9,856 nt of DNA, from contig VBHE01000231.1 in the NCBI GenBank assembly GCA_005889515.1, positions 1,547 to 11,402 on the forward strand. The letters run 5' to 3'. Source of the DNA: Chloroflexota bacterium. Its GTDB lineage: Bacteria > Chloroflexota > Dormibacteria > Aeolococcales > Aeolococcaceae. The position numbers were made by a program, and so were the translations under genes. The notes under the pieces are model-generated. The model saw nothing but the letters and a program-made list of their open reading frames with translations, did no database searches and was not told the origin of the DNA. This document shows, piece by piece, positions 1-6,105 of the stretch (the stretch's first letter is position 1; each line of letters opens with the position of its first letter).

Positions 1-142
1 TGGCCATGCCCTTCTGGCGCAGCCAGTCCTTCGCCCTCTCCACGTCGCCACCGGCCTCGGTGAGGGCGCGCTTGCAGTCCATCATCCCCGCCCCGGTCAT
101 GTCGCGAAGTTTCTTGACCTGGTCGGCGCTGATCTCGGCCAC
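1..142 (-). CDS. tsf: Elongation factor Ts, N-terminal part (runs off the window)
   Basis: EF-Ts is the cytoplasmic guanine-nucleotide exchange factor that recycles EF-Tu-GDP to EF-Tu-GTP. Only the first 47 codons are in the window. They read MAEISADQVKKLRD, then MTGAGMMDCKRAL, TEAGGDVERAKDWLRQKGMA, which is the conserved UBA-like N-terminal domain that contacts EF-Tu, including the near-invariant TGAGMMDCK segment. The start is a GTG at 142-140, placed directly after the TAG stop of rpsB (145-143) with no intervening base. A GGAGGA ribosome site at 150-155 lies seven bases upstream, inside the end of rpsB, so translation is probably coupled to rpsB. The rpsB-tsf pair is nearly universal in bacteria, which supports the call. 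The ORF is open to the window edge; nothing can be said about the core or dimerisation domains. Confidence 0.96.
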   Translation of the reverse strand, partial: MAEISADQVKKLRDMTGAGMMDCKRALTEAGGDVERAKDWLRQKGMA

Positions 143-979
143 CTACGCCTCCTCCGAACCCGCGGTCGCGCCCGCCATCTCGGTGCTCGCCTCCGCCGCG
201 GCGTTGGCCGCCTCGGCCTCCAGCCGCGCCTGCTCCGCCGCCGCCTCGGCGGCCGCCTGCTCGGCGGCCTGGCGCTCGCGCATCTCGCGCTCGCCGAGCA
301 GCTGCTGGCCCTCGACGATGGCGTCGACGATCAGCCCGGTGATCAGCCGCACCGCGCGGATGGCGTCGTCGTTCCCGGGGATGACGTGCTGGATGAGCTC
401 GGGATCGACGTTGCTGTCGGCGATGGCGATGACCGGGATGTGCAGCTTGTTCGCCTCGGTGACGGCGAGCCGCTCCTTGCGGCAGTCGACCACGAAGAGG
501 GCTCCCGGCAGCCGCTTCATCCCCGCCATGCCGCCGAAGTTGCGCTCCAGGCGGTCGAGCTCGTCCTGGTTGACGTTCGACTCCTTGGCGCCCATGCGCT
601 CGAAGTCGCCGCGCTCGTGGGCGGCGCGCAGGTCGGCGAGGTTGCGCAGGCGGCGCTGGATGACCCCGAAGTTGGTGAGCATGCCGCCCATCCAGCGGTG
701 GGTCACGTAGAACTGGCCGCTGCGGCGGCAGCCCTCCTCGATGGTGTCCTGGGCCTGCTTCTTGGTCCCCACGAAGAGGATCTTCTCGCCGCCCGCGACC
801 AGGTCGCGGGCGAACTCGCAGGCCTCCTCGAGCATCGACTGGGTCTGCTGCAGGTCGATGATGTGGATGCCGTTGCGCGCCGCGAAGATGTACGGGCGCA
901 TCTTGGGATTCCACCGGCTCGTCTGATGACCGAAGTGGACTCCGGCCTCCAGGAGCTGGCGCAGGGTCGCGACGGGCAC
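143..979 (-). CDS. rpsB: 30S ribosomal protein S2
   Basis: S2 is a late-assembling protein on the back of the small-subunit head/body junction and is needed for bS1 docking where S1 is present. The 278-aa product opens with PVATLRQLLEAGVHFGHQT and RWNPKM, followed by FAARNGIHIIDLQQT (S2 signature region). Further on are GTKKQAQ, the THRWMGGMLTNF block (residues about 93-104), and GALFVVDCRKE with IPVIAIADSNVDP, all hallmark S2 segments. Residues from about 228 form an Ala/Glu/Arg-rich, probably helical and acidic tail, making it longer than the 241-aa E. coli protein; such tails are common in GC-rich phyla. The start is GTG (979-977) with GGAGGG at 989-994. It is preceded by a 195-bp leader with a strong stem-loop structure and abuts tsf downstream. 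Codon use matches the neighbours. Confidence 0.98.
   Translation of the reverse strand: MPVATLRQLLEAGVHFGHQTSRWNPKMRPYIFAARNGIHIIDLQQTQSMLEEACEFARDLVAGGEKILFVGTKKQAQDTIEEGCRRSGQFYVTHRWMGGMLTNFGVIQRRLRNLADLRAAHERGDFERMGAKESNVNQDELDRLERNFGGMAGMKRLPGALFVVDCRKERLAVTEANKLHIPVIAIADSNVDPELIQHVIPGNDDAIRAVRLITGLIVDAIVEGQQLLGEREMRERQAAEQAAAEAAAEQARLEAEAANAAAEASTEMAGATAGSEEA
150..155 (-). promoter_or_regulatory. Ribosome binding site of tsf
   Basis: GGAGGA on the minus strand, seven bases before the GTG start of tsf at 142. It lies within the last codons of rpsB and fixes the GTG as the start rather than the internal ATG codons, which fall inside the conserved TGAGMMDCK motif. Confidence 0.75.
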
Positions 980-988
980 GGTGCCGTT

Positions 989-994
989 CCCTCC
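989..994 (-). promoter_or_regulatory. Ribosome binding site of rpsB
   Basis: GGAGGG on the minus strand, nine bases before the GTG start at 979. The six bases immediately 5' of it (TCCTCT, 995-1000) are complementary to it. They cannot fold back on it directly because there is no loop, but they offer an anti-SD that other leader segments could compete for. This is weak evidence for regulation on its own. Confidence 0.6.
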
Positions 995-1015
995 AGAGGA
1001 TGGGGTTGCTGCCTC

Positions 1016-1082
1016 CCCCCGGCGTCACGCGCCGGCGATTCCCGACCTGGGTCGGGTCACCCTCGCCGGCGACATCCGGGGG
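1016..1082 (-). promoter_or_regulatory. Structured 5' leader of rpsB, candidate S2 autoregulatory element
   Basis: The transcript upstream of rpsB can fold into one long nested hairpin. The closing stem pairs 1076-1082 with 1016-1022 (CCCCCGG with CCGGGGG, 7 bp). The middle stem pairs 1063-1070 with 1031-1038 (GCCGGCGA with TCGCCGGC, 8 bp). The apical stem pairs 1050-1056 with 1041-1047 (CCCGACC with GGTCGGG, 6-7 bp). Asymmetric internal loops (ATGTC/GCGTGACG and GGGTGA/AA) separate the tiers. There is no U-tract after it, so it does not look like a terminator of hslU. S2 represses its own mRNA in E. coli, and structured rpsB leaders are known in several phyla. That this one binds S2 is inference; the pairing is seen directly. 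Confidence 0.6.
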
Positions 1083-1097
1083 TGTGTGATGGGGCGG

Positions 1098-1103
1098 AGT
1101 GTA
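1098..1103 (-). promoter_or_regulatory. Possible -10 box of an rpsB promoter
   Basis: TACACT on the minus strand, an AT-containing hexamer in very GC-rich surroundings, about 16 bases upstream of the leader hairpin. A start near 1091 would give a leader of about 110 nt carrying the whole fold. I see no good -35 at normal spacing, so this is tentative. The same hexamer is used by the comM promoter. Confidence 0.35.
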
Positions 1104-1174
1104 CCCGAAGGCGGCCTGTCGCTCGGAGGGCGCGGGCGGCTGGGGGACACCGCTCTGCGGGGACGGCGGCAGCC

Positions 1175-2869
1175 TCAGAGCACGTAGCGGCGCAGGTCCT
1201 CGTTGCGCACGAGGTCGCCGAGGCGCTCGCGCACCATCGGGGCGTCGATGGTCACCGTGGTGCCGGCGAACTCCTCGGCGCGGAAGGACACGTCCTCGAG
1301 CACCTTCTCGAGGATGGTGAAGAGCCGGCGCGCGCCGATGTTCTCGTCCTGCAGGTTGACCTGGGCCGCCTGGTGGGCGAGCTCGTGGAGGCCGTCGGGG
1401 GTGAAGTCGAGGGTCACGCCCTCGGTCCCGAGCAGGGCGATGTACTGCTTGGTCAGGGAGTTGCTCGGCTCGACGAGGATGCGCTCGAGGTCGGCCTCGT
1501 TCAGCGCCCGCAGCTCGACCCGGATGGGGAACCGGCCCTGGAACTCGGGGATGAGGTCGCTGGGCCGGGATATGGTGAAGGCGCCGGCGGCGATGAAGAG
1601 GATGTGGTCGGTGTGGACCGCGCCGTAGCGGGTGTGGACCGTCGAGCCCTCGAGGACGGGCAGGAGGTCGCGCTGGACGCCCTCCCCGCTGACGTCGGGG
1701 CCGTGCTCTGACCCCTGGCCGGCGATCTTGTCGACCTCGTCGATGAAGACCATCCCGCTGTCCTCGACCAGGCGGATCGCCTCGTCGTAGACGCGGTCCA
1801 TGTCGATGAGCCGGTCGGTCTCCTCGTCGACGAGGGCGGTGCGGGCGTCGGCGACGGTCATCCGCTTCAGCCGCTTGCGCGGGGGCGCGAGCTGGGAGAG
1901 GAAGTCGGCGAGGGTGGCGCCCATGTCCTCGAAGCCCGCCCCCGAGACGTTCTCGACCATCGGCTGATAGGGCTCCTCGACCTCGATCTCCACCACCCGG
2001 TCCTCGAGCTGGCGGTCCCGCAGCCGCTGCCGCAGCCGGCGGCGCTGGAGGCGGCGGCGGCGGCGATCCGTCTCGGTGTCGGCGCCGGGCGCCGGTGCCG
2101 TCTCGACCTCGGCCTCGGGGTCGCCGGCGGCCTCGGCGGCGGCGGCCTCGCCGGCGGCGGCGCTCGCCGCCGGCCTGCCCCGGCCGCCGTGCCGGGCGGG
2201 GCGGCCGCCCTCCTTCGCCTCGCGGGTCTCCGCCTCGACGAGGGCGTCGAGGATCCGCTCCTCAGCGGTGTCCCGGGCGCTTGCCTCGACCTCGGCGACG
2301 CGGTCGTTGTGGACCTCGGTGATCGTCTGCTCGAGGAGGTCGCGAACGATCGCCTCGACGTCGCGGCCGACGTATCCGACCTCGGTGAACTTGGTCGCCT
2401 CCACCTTGAGGAAGGGCGAGCGGGTCAGCCGGGCGAGCCGCCGGGCGATCTCCGTCTTCCCCACCCCGGTGGGGCCGATCATGAGGATGTTCTTGGGGAT
2501 CACCTCCTGGCGCATCGCCTCGGGCAGGCGCTGGCGGCGGAGGCGGTTGCGGAGCGCGATCGCGACGGCACGCTTGGCGCTCTCCTGGCCGATGATGAAC
2601 TCGTCGAGCCGCTTGACGATCTGGGCGGGCCGCAGGTCGTCGACCCCCGGCGGCGTCTCCGCCGGCGCCGGCGCGCCGGGGTCATCGCCGTCACCGGGGG
2701 CGGTCGCCCCCGGGGTCTCGCCGGGCACCGGACCCAACGGCAGGGTGGCGTCGGCGACCTCGGCGGCCTCGCGCTCGCCGCGCACGGCGGGGGTGACGGG
2801 CGGCTCGGGGTCGGGATGGTGGGCGGGGCGCCGGTCGTCCTGGGCGCCACTGGGACGGGTGTCGCTCAT
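1175..2869 (-). CDS. hslU: ATP-dependent protease ATPase subunit HslU (ClpY)
   Basis: HslU is the AAA+ unfoldase ring that feeds substrates into the HslV peptidase. In the 564-aa product, DLRPAQIVKRLDEFIIGQ begins near residue 78. Walker A GPTGVGKT is at 132-139, the GYVG pore loop at 165-168, Walker B MVFIDEVDK at 373-381, the arginine-finger segment FQGRFP at 443-448, sensor-2 IGARR at 511-515, and the C-terminal EDLRRYVL at 557-564. That tail matches the E. coli EDLSRFIL that inserts into HslV. The protein is about 120 residues longer than E. coli HslU (443 aa). The excess is an N-terminal Pro/Ala/Asp-rich extension of about 75 residues and a low-complexity expansion of the I domain (about 217-270) followed by an Arg-rich stretch. 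ATG at 2869 overlaps the hslV stop as ATGA; no alternative Met precedes the conserved region. Confidence 0.97.
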   Translation of the reverse strand: MSDTRPSGAQDDRRPAHHPDPEPPVTPAVRGEREAAEVADATLPLGPVPGETPGATAPGDGDDPGAPAPAETPPGVDDLRPAQIVKRLDEFIIGQESAKRAVAIALRNRLRRQRLPEAMRQEVIPKNILMIGPTGVGKTEIARRLARLTRSPFLKVEATKFTEVGYVGRDVEAIVRDLLEQTITEVHNDRVAEVEASARDTAEERILDALVEAETREAKEGGRPARHGGRGRPAASAAAGEAAAAEAAGDPEAEVETAPAPGADTETDRRRRRLQRRRLRQRLRDRQLEDRVVEIEVEEPYQPMVENVSGAGFEDMGATLADFLSQLAPPRKRLKRMTVADARTALVDEETDRLIDMDRVYDEAIRLVEDSGMVFIDEVDKIAGQGSEHGPDVSGEGVQRDLLPVLEGSTVHTRYGAVHTDHILFIAAGAFTISRPSDLIPEFQGRFPIRVELRALNEADLERILVEPSNSLTKQYIALLGTEGVTLDFTPDGLHELAHQAAQVNLQDENIGARRLFTILEKVLEDVSFRAEEFAGTTVTIDAPMVRERLGDLVRNEDLRRYVL

Positions 2870-3465
2870 GGAACGGCTCCCCCGACGACCTGGTTGAGGT
2901 CGGCGTCGGCTTCAGGCTCGATCGTGTCGAGGGTCTGCACGGTGATGTGGTCGTTGGTGTAGATGCAGAGGCTGGCCGCGATCTCCAGGGCTCGCCGCGC
3001 CACCTCGGGAGCGGTGAGCTCGGTGCTCTGCACCAGGGCGCGGGCCGCGGCGTGGGCATAGGGCCCACCGCTGCCGATGGCGGCGACGTCGTCGTCCGGC
3101 TCGATGATCTCACCATCGCCGCTGAGCAGGAGGAGCTGAGAGGAGTTGGCGACCAGGAGCATCGCCTCGAGGTGGCGGAGGTAGCGGTCGGTCCGCCACT
3201 CCCGGCTGAGCCCGACGGCGGCGCGGAGCAGATTGCCCTGGTGCTTCTCGAGCTGCTGCTCGAACTTGTCGAAGAGGGTGAAGGCGTCGGCGACCGCCCC
3301 GGCGAAGCCGACGATGATCTCGTCGTGGAAGAGCCGGCGCACCTTGCCGGCGCGGTGCTTCATGACGACGTCGCCGACGGTGACCTGGCCATCGCCGGCG
3401 ATGGCCACCTGGCCTCCCCGCTTCACCGCCACGATGGTGGTGGCATGCGGCCGCGCCCTGGACAT
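2866..3465 (-). CDS. hslV: ATP-dependent protease peptidase subunit HslV (ClpQ)
   Basis: HslV is the proteasome-like threonine peptidase of the two-component HslVU protease. The 199-aa product starts MSRARPHA and then TTIVAV, so the mature N-terminal nucleophile is Thr9 after removal of an eight-residue propeptide; B. subtilis ClpQ has a similar short propeptide. Asp25 and Lys41 correspond to Asp17 and Lys33 of the mature enzyme, and AIGSGGPYA (129-137) carries the conserved serine. GFAGAVADAFTLFDKFE, EWRTDR and CIYTND are further family motifs. A C-terminal tail of about 17 acidic residues exceeds the usual length. The stop overlaps the hslU start (ATGA). An in-frame GTG two codons upstream (3471-3469) overlaps the stop of the topA 3' reading frame as GTGA and could be the real start (201 aa); the ATG at 3465 is closer to the family start. 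No strong ribosome site precedes either. Confidence 0.96.
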   Translation of the reverse strand: MSRARPHATTIVAVKRGGQVAIAGDGQVTVGDVVMKHRAGKVRRLFHDEIIVGFAGAVADAFTLFDKFEQQLEKHQGNLLRAAVGLSREWRTDRYLRHLEAMLLVANSSQLLLLSGDGEIIEPDDDVAAIGSGGPYAHAAARALVQSTELTAPEVARRALEIAASLCIYTNDHITVQTLDTIEPEADADLNQVVGGAVP

Positions 3466-3467
3466 GC

Positions 3468-4196
3468 TCACCCGGCGGCGGTTCTCGCCGCCGTCGTCCT
3501 GGGCGGTCGGTAGCGGCAGTTGGGATAGCCGGAGCAGCTGACGAAGGCGCCGAAGCGGCCCTGGCGGCGGACCAGCGGGCGCTCGCAATCGGGGCAGGCG
3601 CCCAGCTCGGGGTCGAGCACCGCCGGGGGGGTGGGGGCTCGAGCCGGTGCCGCCTCGCCGCCGGCGGGGGCGGCGTCGGCCTCCGCGGGGGCGTCGCCCT
3701 TGATGTGGCGGCACTTCGGGTAGCCGGAGCAGCCCACGAAGGCGCCGCGCCGGCCCATGCGGGTCACCAGCGGCTTGCCGCACTCGGGGCAGCTCTCGCC
3801 GGTCGGCTGGGCGGCCGGGCGCGAGCCCGCCTCGCCGCCGCCGCGCGGCTGGATGTACTTGCAGTCGGGATAGTTGGAGCACCCGACGAAGGGACCACGG
3901 CGGCCGCTCTTCCGGGCCAGCTTCTTGCCGCACTCGGGACAGGCGCCGAGCTCCTCGGAGGCCGCCTCGCCCTCGGCGCCGGCCGGCCTCGCCGCCTCGT
4001 CGCGGAGGTACTTGCAGTCGGGATAGCCGGAGCAGCCCACGAAGGGTCCGCGCTTGCCCTGTCGCACCACCAGGGGGCGGCCGCAGTCGGGGCAGGGCTC
4101 GCCGGTGGGCTCGGGCGCCGGTCCCTCCTTCTTGATGTACTTGCAGTCGGGGTAGCGGGAGCAGCCGGCAGGCGGCCCTCGCCGCACTCGGGGCAC
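3468..4196 (-). pseudogene. topA: 3' part of topA: four intact zinc ribbons in a shifted frame
   Basis: This open frame (about 242 codons, from a fortuitous GTG) continues topA after the frameshift. It opens inside a broken ribbon (GCSRYPDCKY) and then carries four complete topoisomerase zinc ribbons of the pattern CPxCx(16)FVxCSxYPxC, at 4014-4094, 3861-3941, 3711-3791 and 3516-3596, joined by Ala/Pro/Glu-rich linkers. Ribbons like these bind single-stranded DNA in TopA and can contact RNA polymerase. It ends at TGA 3470-3468, overlapping a GTG of hslV as GTGA, the same overlap style as comM/dprA, which supports this being the genuine gene end. Start context: no ribosome site. Adding the 28 nt missing from ribbon 1 would give one 856-aa TopA. 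Independent translation is unlikely. Confidence 0.85.
3516..4195 (-). repeat. Five tandem zinc-ribbon coding repeats in topA
   Basis: Five related units encode C4 ribbons. Unit 1 (4143-4195) spans 53 nt between its first and last cysteine codons, whereas units 2-5 (4014-4094, 3861-3941, 3711-3791, 3516-3596) each span 81 nt. The units share DNA-level similarity, for example around the CSxYPDCKY codons (plus-strand TACTTGCAGTCGGG in units 1, 2 and 3). This kind of repeat can produce slippage or recombination deletions, and also assembly collapse. Confidence 0.8.
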
Positions 4197-6010
4197 TCCT
4201 CGCCGGTGTCCTTGGTGGGAACCCGCACCCGCTCGACGTTCGCCTCGGCCTTCTCCAGGGTGTCGGCGAAGGGCACGTACCAGTCGCGGATCGTCGTCTC
4301 GAAGGCGGCGTGGCCGTCCTCGACGCCGTCGAGCCGCTTCTCGAGGTCGGCGGTGAAGGCGACGTCGACGATGTCGGGGAACTGTGCGCGGAGCACGCCG
4401 TCCACGGTCTTGCCCAGCTCCGTCGGATGCAGCCGCCGCTCCTCCTGGCGCACGTACTTGCGCTCCTGGATGACGTCGAGGGTCGGCGCGTAGGTGGAGG
4501 GCCGGCCGATGCCGCGCTCCTCGAGCTCCTTGATCAGCGACGCCTCTGTGTAGCGCGGCGGCGGCTGGGTGACGTGCCCCTCCCGGCTCAGCTGCCTCAG
4601 CGCGAGCAGGGCGCCCTCGGTGAGCGCCGGCAGGCTCCGGTCCTTCTGGTCGTCCTCGCGGCGGAGCACCCGGAGGAAGCCGTCGAAGCGGAGCACCGAG
4701 CCGGTGGCGCGGAAGACGTAGTCGCCGGCGGTGATGTCGACGCGGGTGGTGTCGAAGCGCGCCGAGCTCATCTGGCTGGCGACGAAGCGGCGCCAGATCA
4801 GCTCGTAGAGCCTGAGCTGGGGGGCGCTGAGGTGGGAGGCGATCGAGTCCGGGGTGCGCGCCGGGTCGGTGGGCCGGATCCCCTCGTGGGCGTCCTGGGC
4901 GGCGACCGGCGCCTTGGTCTTCGCGGCCCTCGGGGCGCCCCGGCCGACGTACTCCTTCCCGTAGGCGGCCTCGATGTGGGCGTGGGCGGCGTCGCGAGCG
5001 GTGTCGCTGATCCGGGTGGAGTCGGTGCGCATGTAGGTGATCAGGCCGACCGGGCCCTCACTGCCCAGCTCGACCCCCTCGTAGAGGTCCTGGGCGATCT
5101 GCATGCTCTTCTTCGGCGCCATCCGCAGCCGGGTGCTCGCGTCCTGCTGCATCGTGCTGGTCGTGTAGGGGTTGGGCGCGGAGCGGTTGGACTCGCGGGC
5201 GGTGACCTTGGCCACCTCGAAGGGCGGCACGCCGGGCCCGGGCTTTCCCTCCTCGTCGACCCCGAGCTCGGCCATGACCTTGAGCGCCGCGGCCTCGTCG
5301 GGAAGCTTGAGCTTGCTGTCGCCGGGCTCCGCCGGCTTCGCGGCGACCTCGAGGTCGTCGCCGTCGCCGTCGCCGGTCTCGCCGCGGCGGGCGTAGAGCC
5401 GGGCGCCGAAGGTCGTCCCCTGCTGGGTCGCGAGCTGGGCCTCGACCGTCCACCACTCCTCGGGGACGAAGGCGCCGATCTCGTTCTCGCGGTCGACGAC
5501 GAGCCGGACCGCGACCGACTGGACCCGGCCCGCGCTCAGCCCGGTGCGCACCTTCTTCCAGAGGAAGGGGCTGAGCTGATAGCCGACGAGGCGGTCGATG
5601 ACCCGCCGCGCCTCCTGGGCGAAGACCAGGTCGCGGTCGATCGGCCGGGGAGCCAGCAGCGCCGCCTTCACCGCCGCACGGGTGATCTCGTGGAAGACCA
5701 CCCGCTGAGGGTCCTTGAGGCGGAGCGCCTCGGCGAGGTGCCAGGCGATCGCCTCGCCCTCGCGATCGGGGTCGGAGGCGAGGATGACCTCGTCGGCCTT
5801 CTTGGCCGCGGCGCGCAGATCCTTGATCTGCGCCTCCTTGGTGACCTCGTACTGAGGCTCGAAGCCCTTGTCGAGGTCGACGCCGAGCCTGGACTTGGGC
5901 AGGTCGCGGACGTGGCCCATCGAGGCCTTGATGGTGTAGCCGGAACCGAGGAACCGGCTGAGCGTGCGCGCCTTGCTCGGTGACTCGACGATGATGAGGC
6001 GGTTGGCCAT
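3764..6010 (-). CDS. topA: DNA topoisomerase I (type IA), C-terminus frameshifted
   Basis: TopA relaxes negative supercoils by transient single-strand breakage. The TOPRIM domain has VESPSK (Glu9) and DPDREGE (80-86), the Mg-binding acidic cluster. Residues IGRPSTYAPT (501-510) and RTGLSAGRVQSVA (155-167) are type IA motifs, and the catalytic tyrosine is Tyr326 in YMRTDSTR. Homology is continuous to about residue 613 (CPECGEGR, first zinc ribbon). It then turns into an Arg/Pro/Ala-rich, almost Cys-free tail to residue 748, because the real zinc-ribbon coding sequence continues in the -1 frame (3468-4196). Start: ATG at 6010 with GGAGAG ten bases upstream. As written, this enzyme keeps the complete cleavage core but loses its zinc-ribbon C-terminus. 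Whether the shift is biological or an assembly error cannot be told here. Confidence 0.95.
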   Translation of the reverse strand: MANRLIIVESPSKARTLSRFLGSGYTIKASMGHVRDLPKSRLGVDLDKGFEPQYEVTKEAQIKDLRAAAKKADEVILASDPDREGEAIAWHLAEALRLKDPQRVVFHEITRAAVKAALLAPRPIDRDLVFAQEARRVIDRLVGYQLSPFLWKKVRTGLSAGRVQSVAVRLVVDRENEIGAFVPEEWWTVEAQLATQQGTTFGARLYARRGETGDGDGDDLEVAAKPAEPGDSKLKLPDEAAALKVMAELGVDEEGKPGPGVPPFEVAKVTARESNRSAPNPYTTSTMQQDASTRLRMAPKKSMQIAQDLYEGVELGSEGPVGLITYMRTDSTRISDTARDAAHAHIEAAYGKEYVGRGAPRAAKTKAPVAAQDAHEGIRPTDPARTPDSIASHLSAPQLRLYELIWRRFVASQMSSARFDTTRVDITAGDYVFRATGSVLRFDGFLRVLRREDDQKDRSLPALTEGALLALRQLSREGHVTQPPPRYTEASLIKELEERGIGRPSTYAPTLDVIQERKYVRQEERRLHPTELGKTVDGVLRAQFPDIVDVAFTADLEKRLDGVEDGHAAFETTIRDWYVPFADTLEKAEANVERVRVPTKDTGEECPECGEGRLPAAPATPTASTSRRRDRRPSPPASPAPTAAAPWWCDRASADPSWAAPAIPTASTSATRRRGRPAPRARRPPRSSAPVPSAARSWPGRAAAVVPSSGAPTIPTASTSSRAAAARRARARPPSRPARAAPSAASRW

Positions 6011-6050
6011 GCGCTGAAGTCTCTCCGCGGTCGCGCCCAGTCAAACTCGC

Positions 6051-6069
6051 CGGCCGCGGCGTGCGGCCG
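6051..6069 (-). terminator. GC hairpin between dprA and topA (weak terminator or topA leader stem)
   Basis: On the minus strand CGGCCGC, loop ACGCC, GCGGCCG: a perfect 7-bp stem. It is followed by GCGAGTTTG, only a three-T tract, so as an intrinsic terminator for dprA it is weak. It begins right next to the extended -10 at 6070-6078, so it could instead form at the 5' end of the topA transcript. Confidence 0.35.
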
Positions 6070-6078
6070 ATCATAGCA
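6070..6078 (-). promoter_or_regulatory. Extended -10 promoter element before topA
   Basis: TGC followed by TATGAT on the minus strand: an extended -10 (TGn plus a hexamer matching TATAAT at five of six positions), striking in such GC-rich DNA. Transcription would start near 6063, giving a 5' UTR of about 50 nt before topA. No clear -35 is seen, which extended -10 promoters can tolerate. It would give topA-hslV-hslU a promoter separate from comM-dprA. Seen by eye only. Confidence 0.5.
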
Positions 6079-6105
6079 GCGGTTCGCCGAGATCCCGGGC
6101 CGGGG

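Noticed and set aside
1104..1174. Terminator of hslU
   Set aside because: Only a short imperfect stem (CCGC-AGA-GCGG within GGCTG/CAGCC) with no T-tract; not convincing.
386..1711. Long plus-strand open frame opposite rpsB and hslU
   Set aside because: Antisense shadow produced by GC-rich codon bias; no homology and it crosses two conserved genes and the leader.
2866..3933. 355-codon reading of hslV with a long N-terminal extension
   Set aside because: The extension is an off-frame reading of the topA zinc ribbons; HslV homology begins at the ATG at 3465 or GTG at 3471.
4160..4195. Programmed -1 ribosomal frameshift in topA
   Set aside because: No canonical X XXY YYZ slippery heptamer in frame, and frameshifting would still leave ribbon 1 nine residues short, which points to a deletion or assembly error.
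4310..5983. 557-codon plus-strand open frame opposite topA
   Set aside because: Low-complexity Leu/Gly/Val/Arg composition mirrors the topA codons; no motif recognised.
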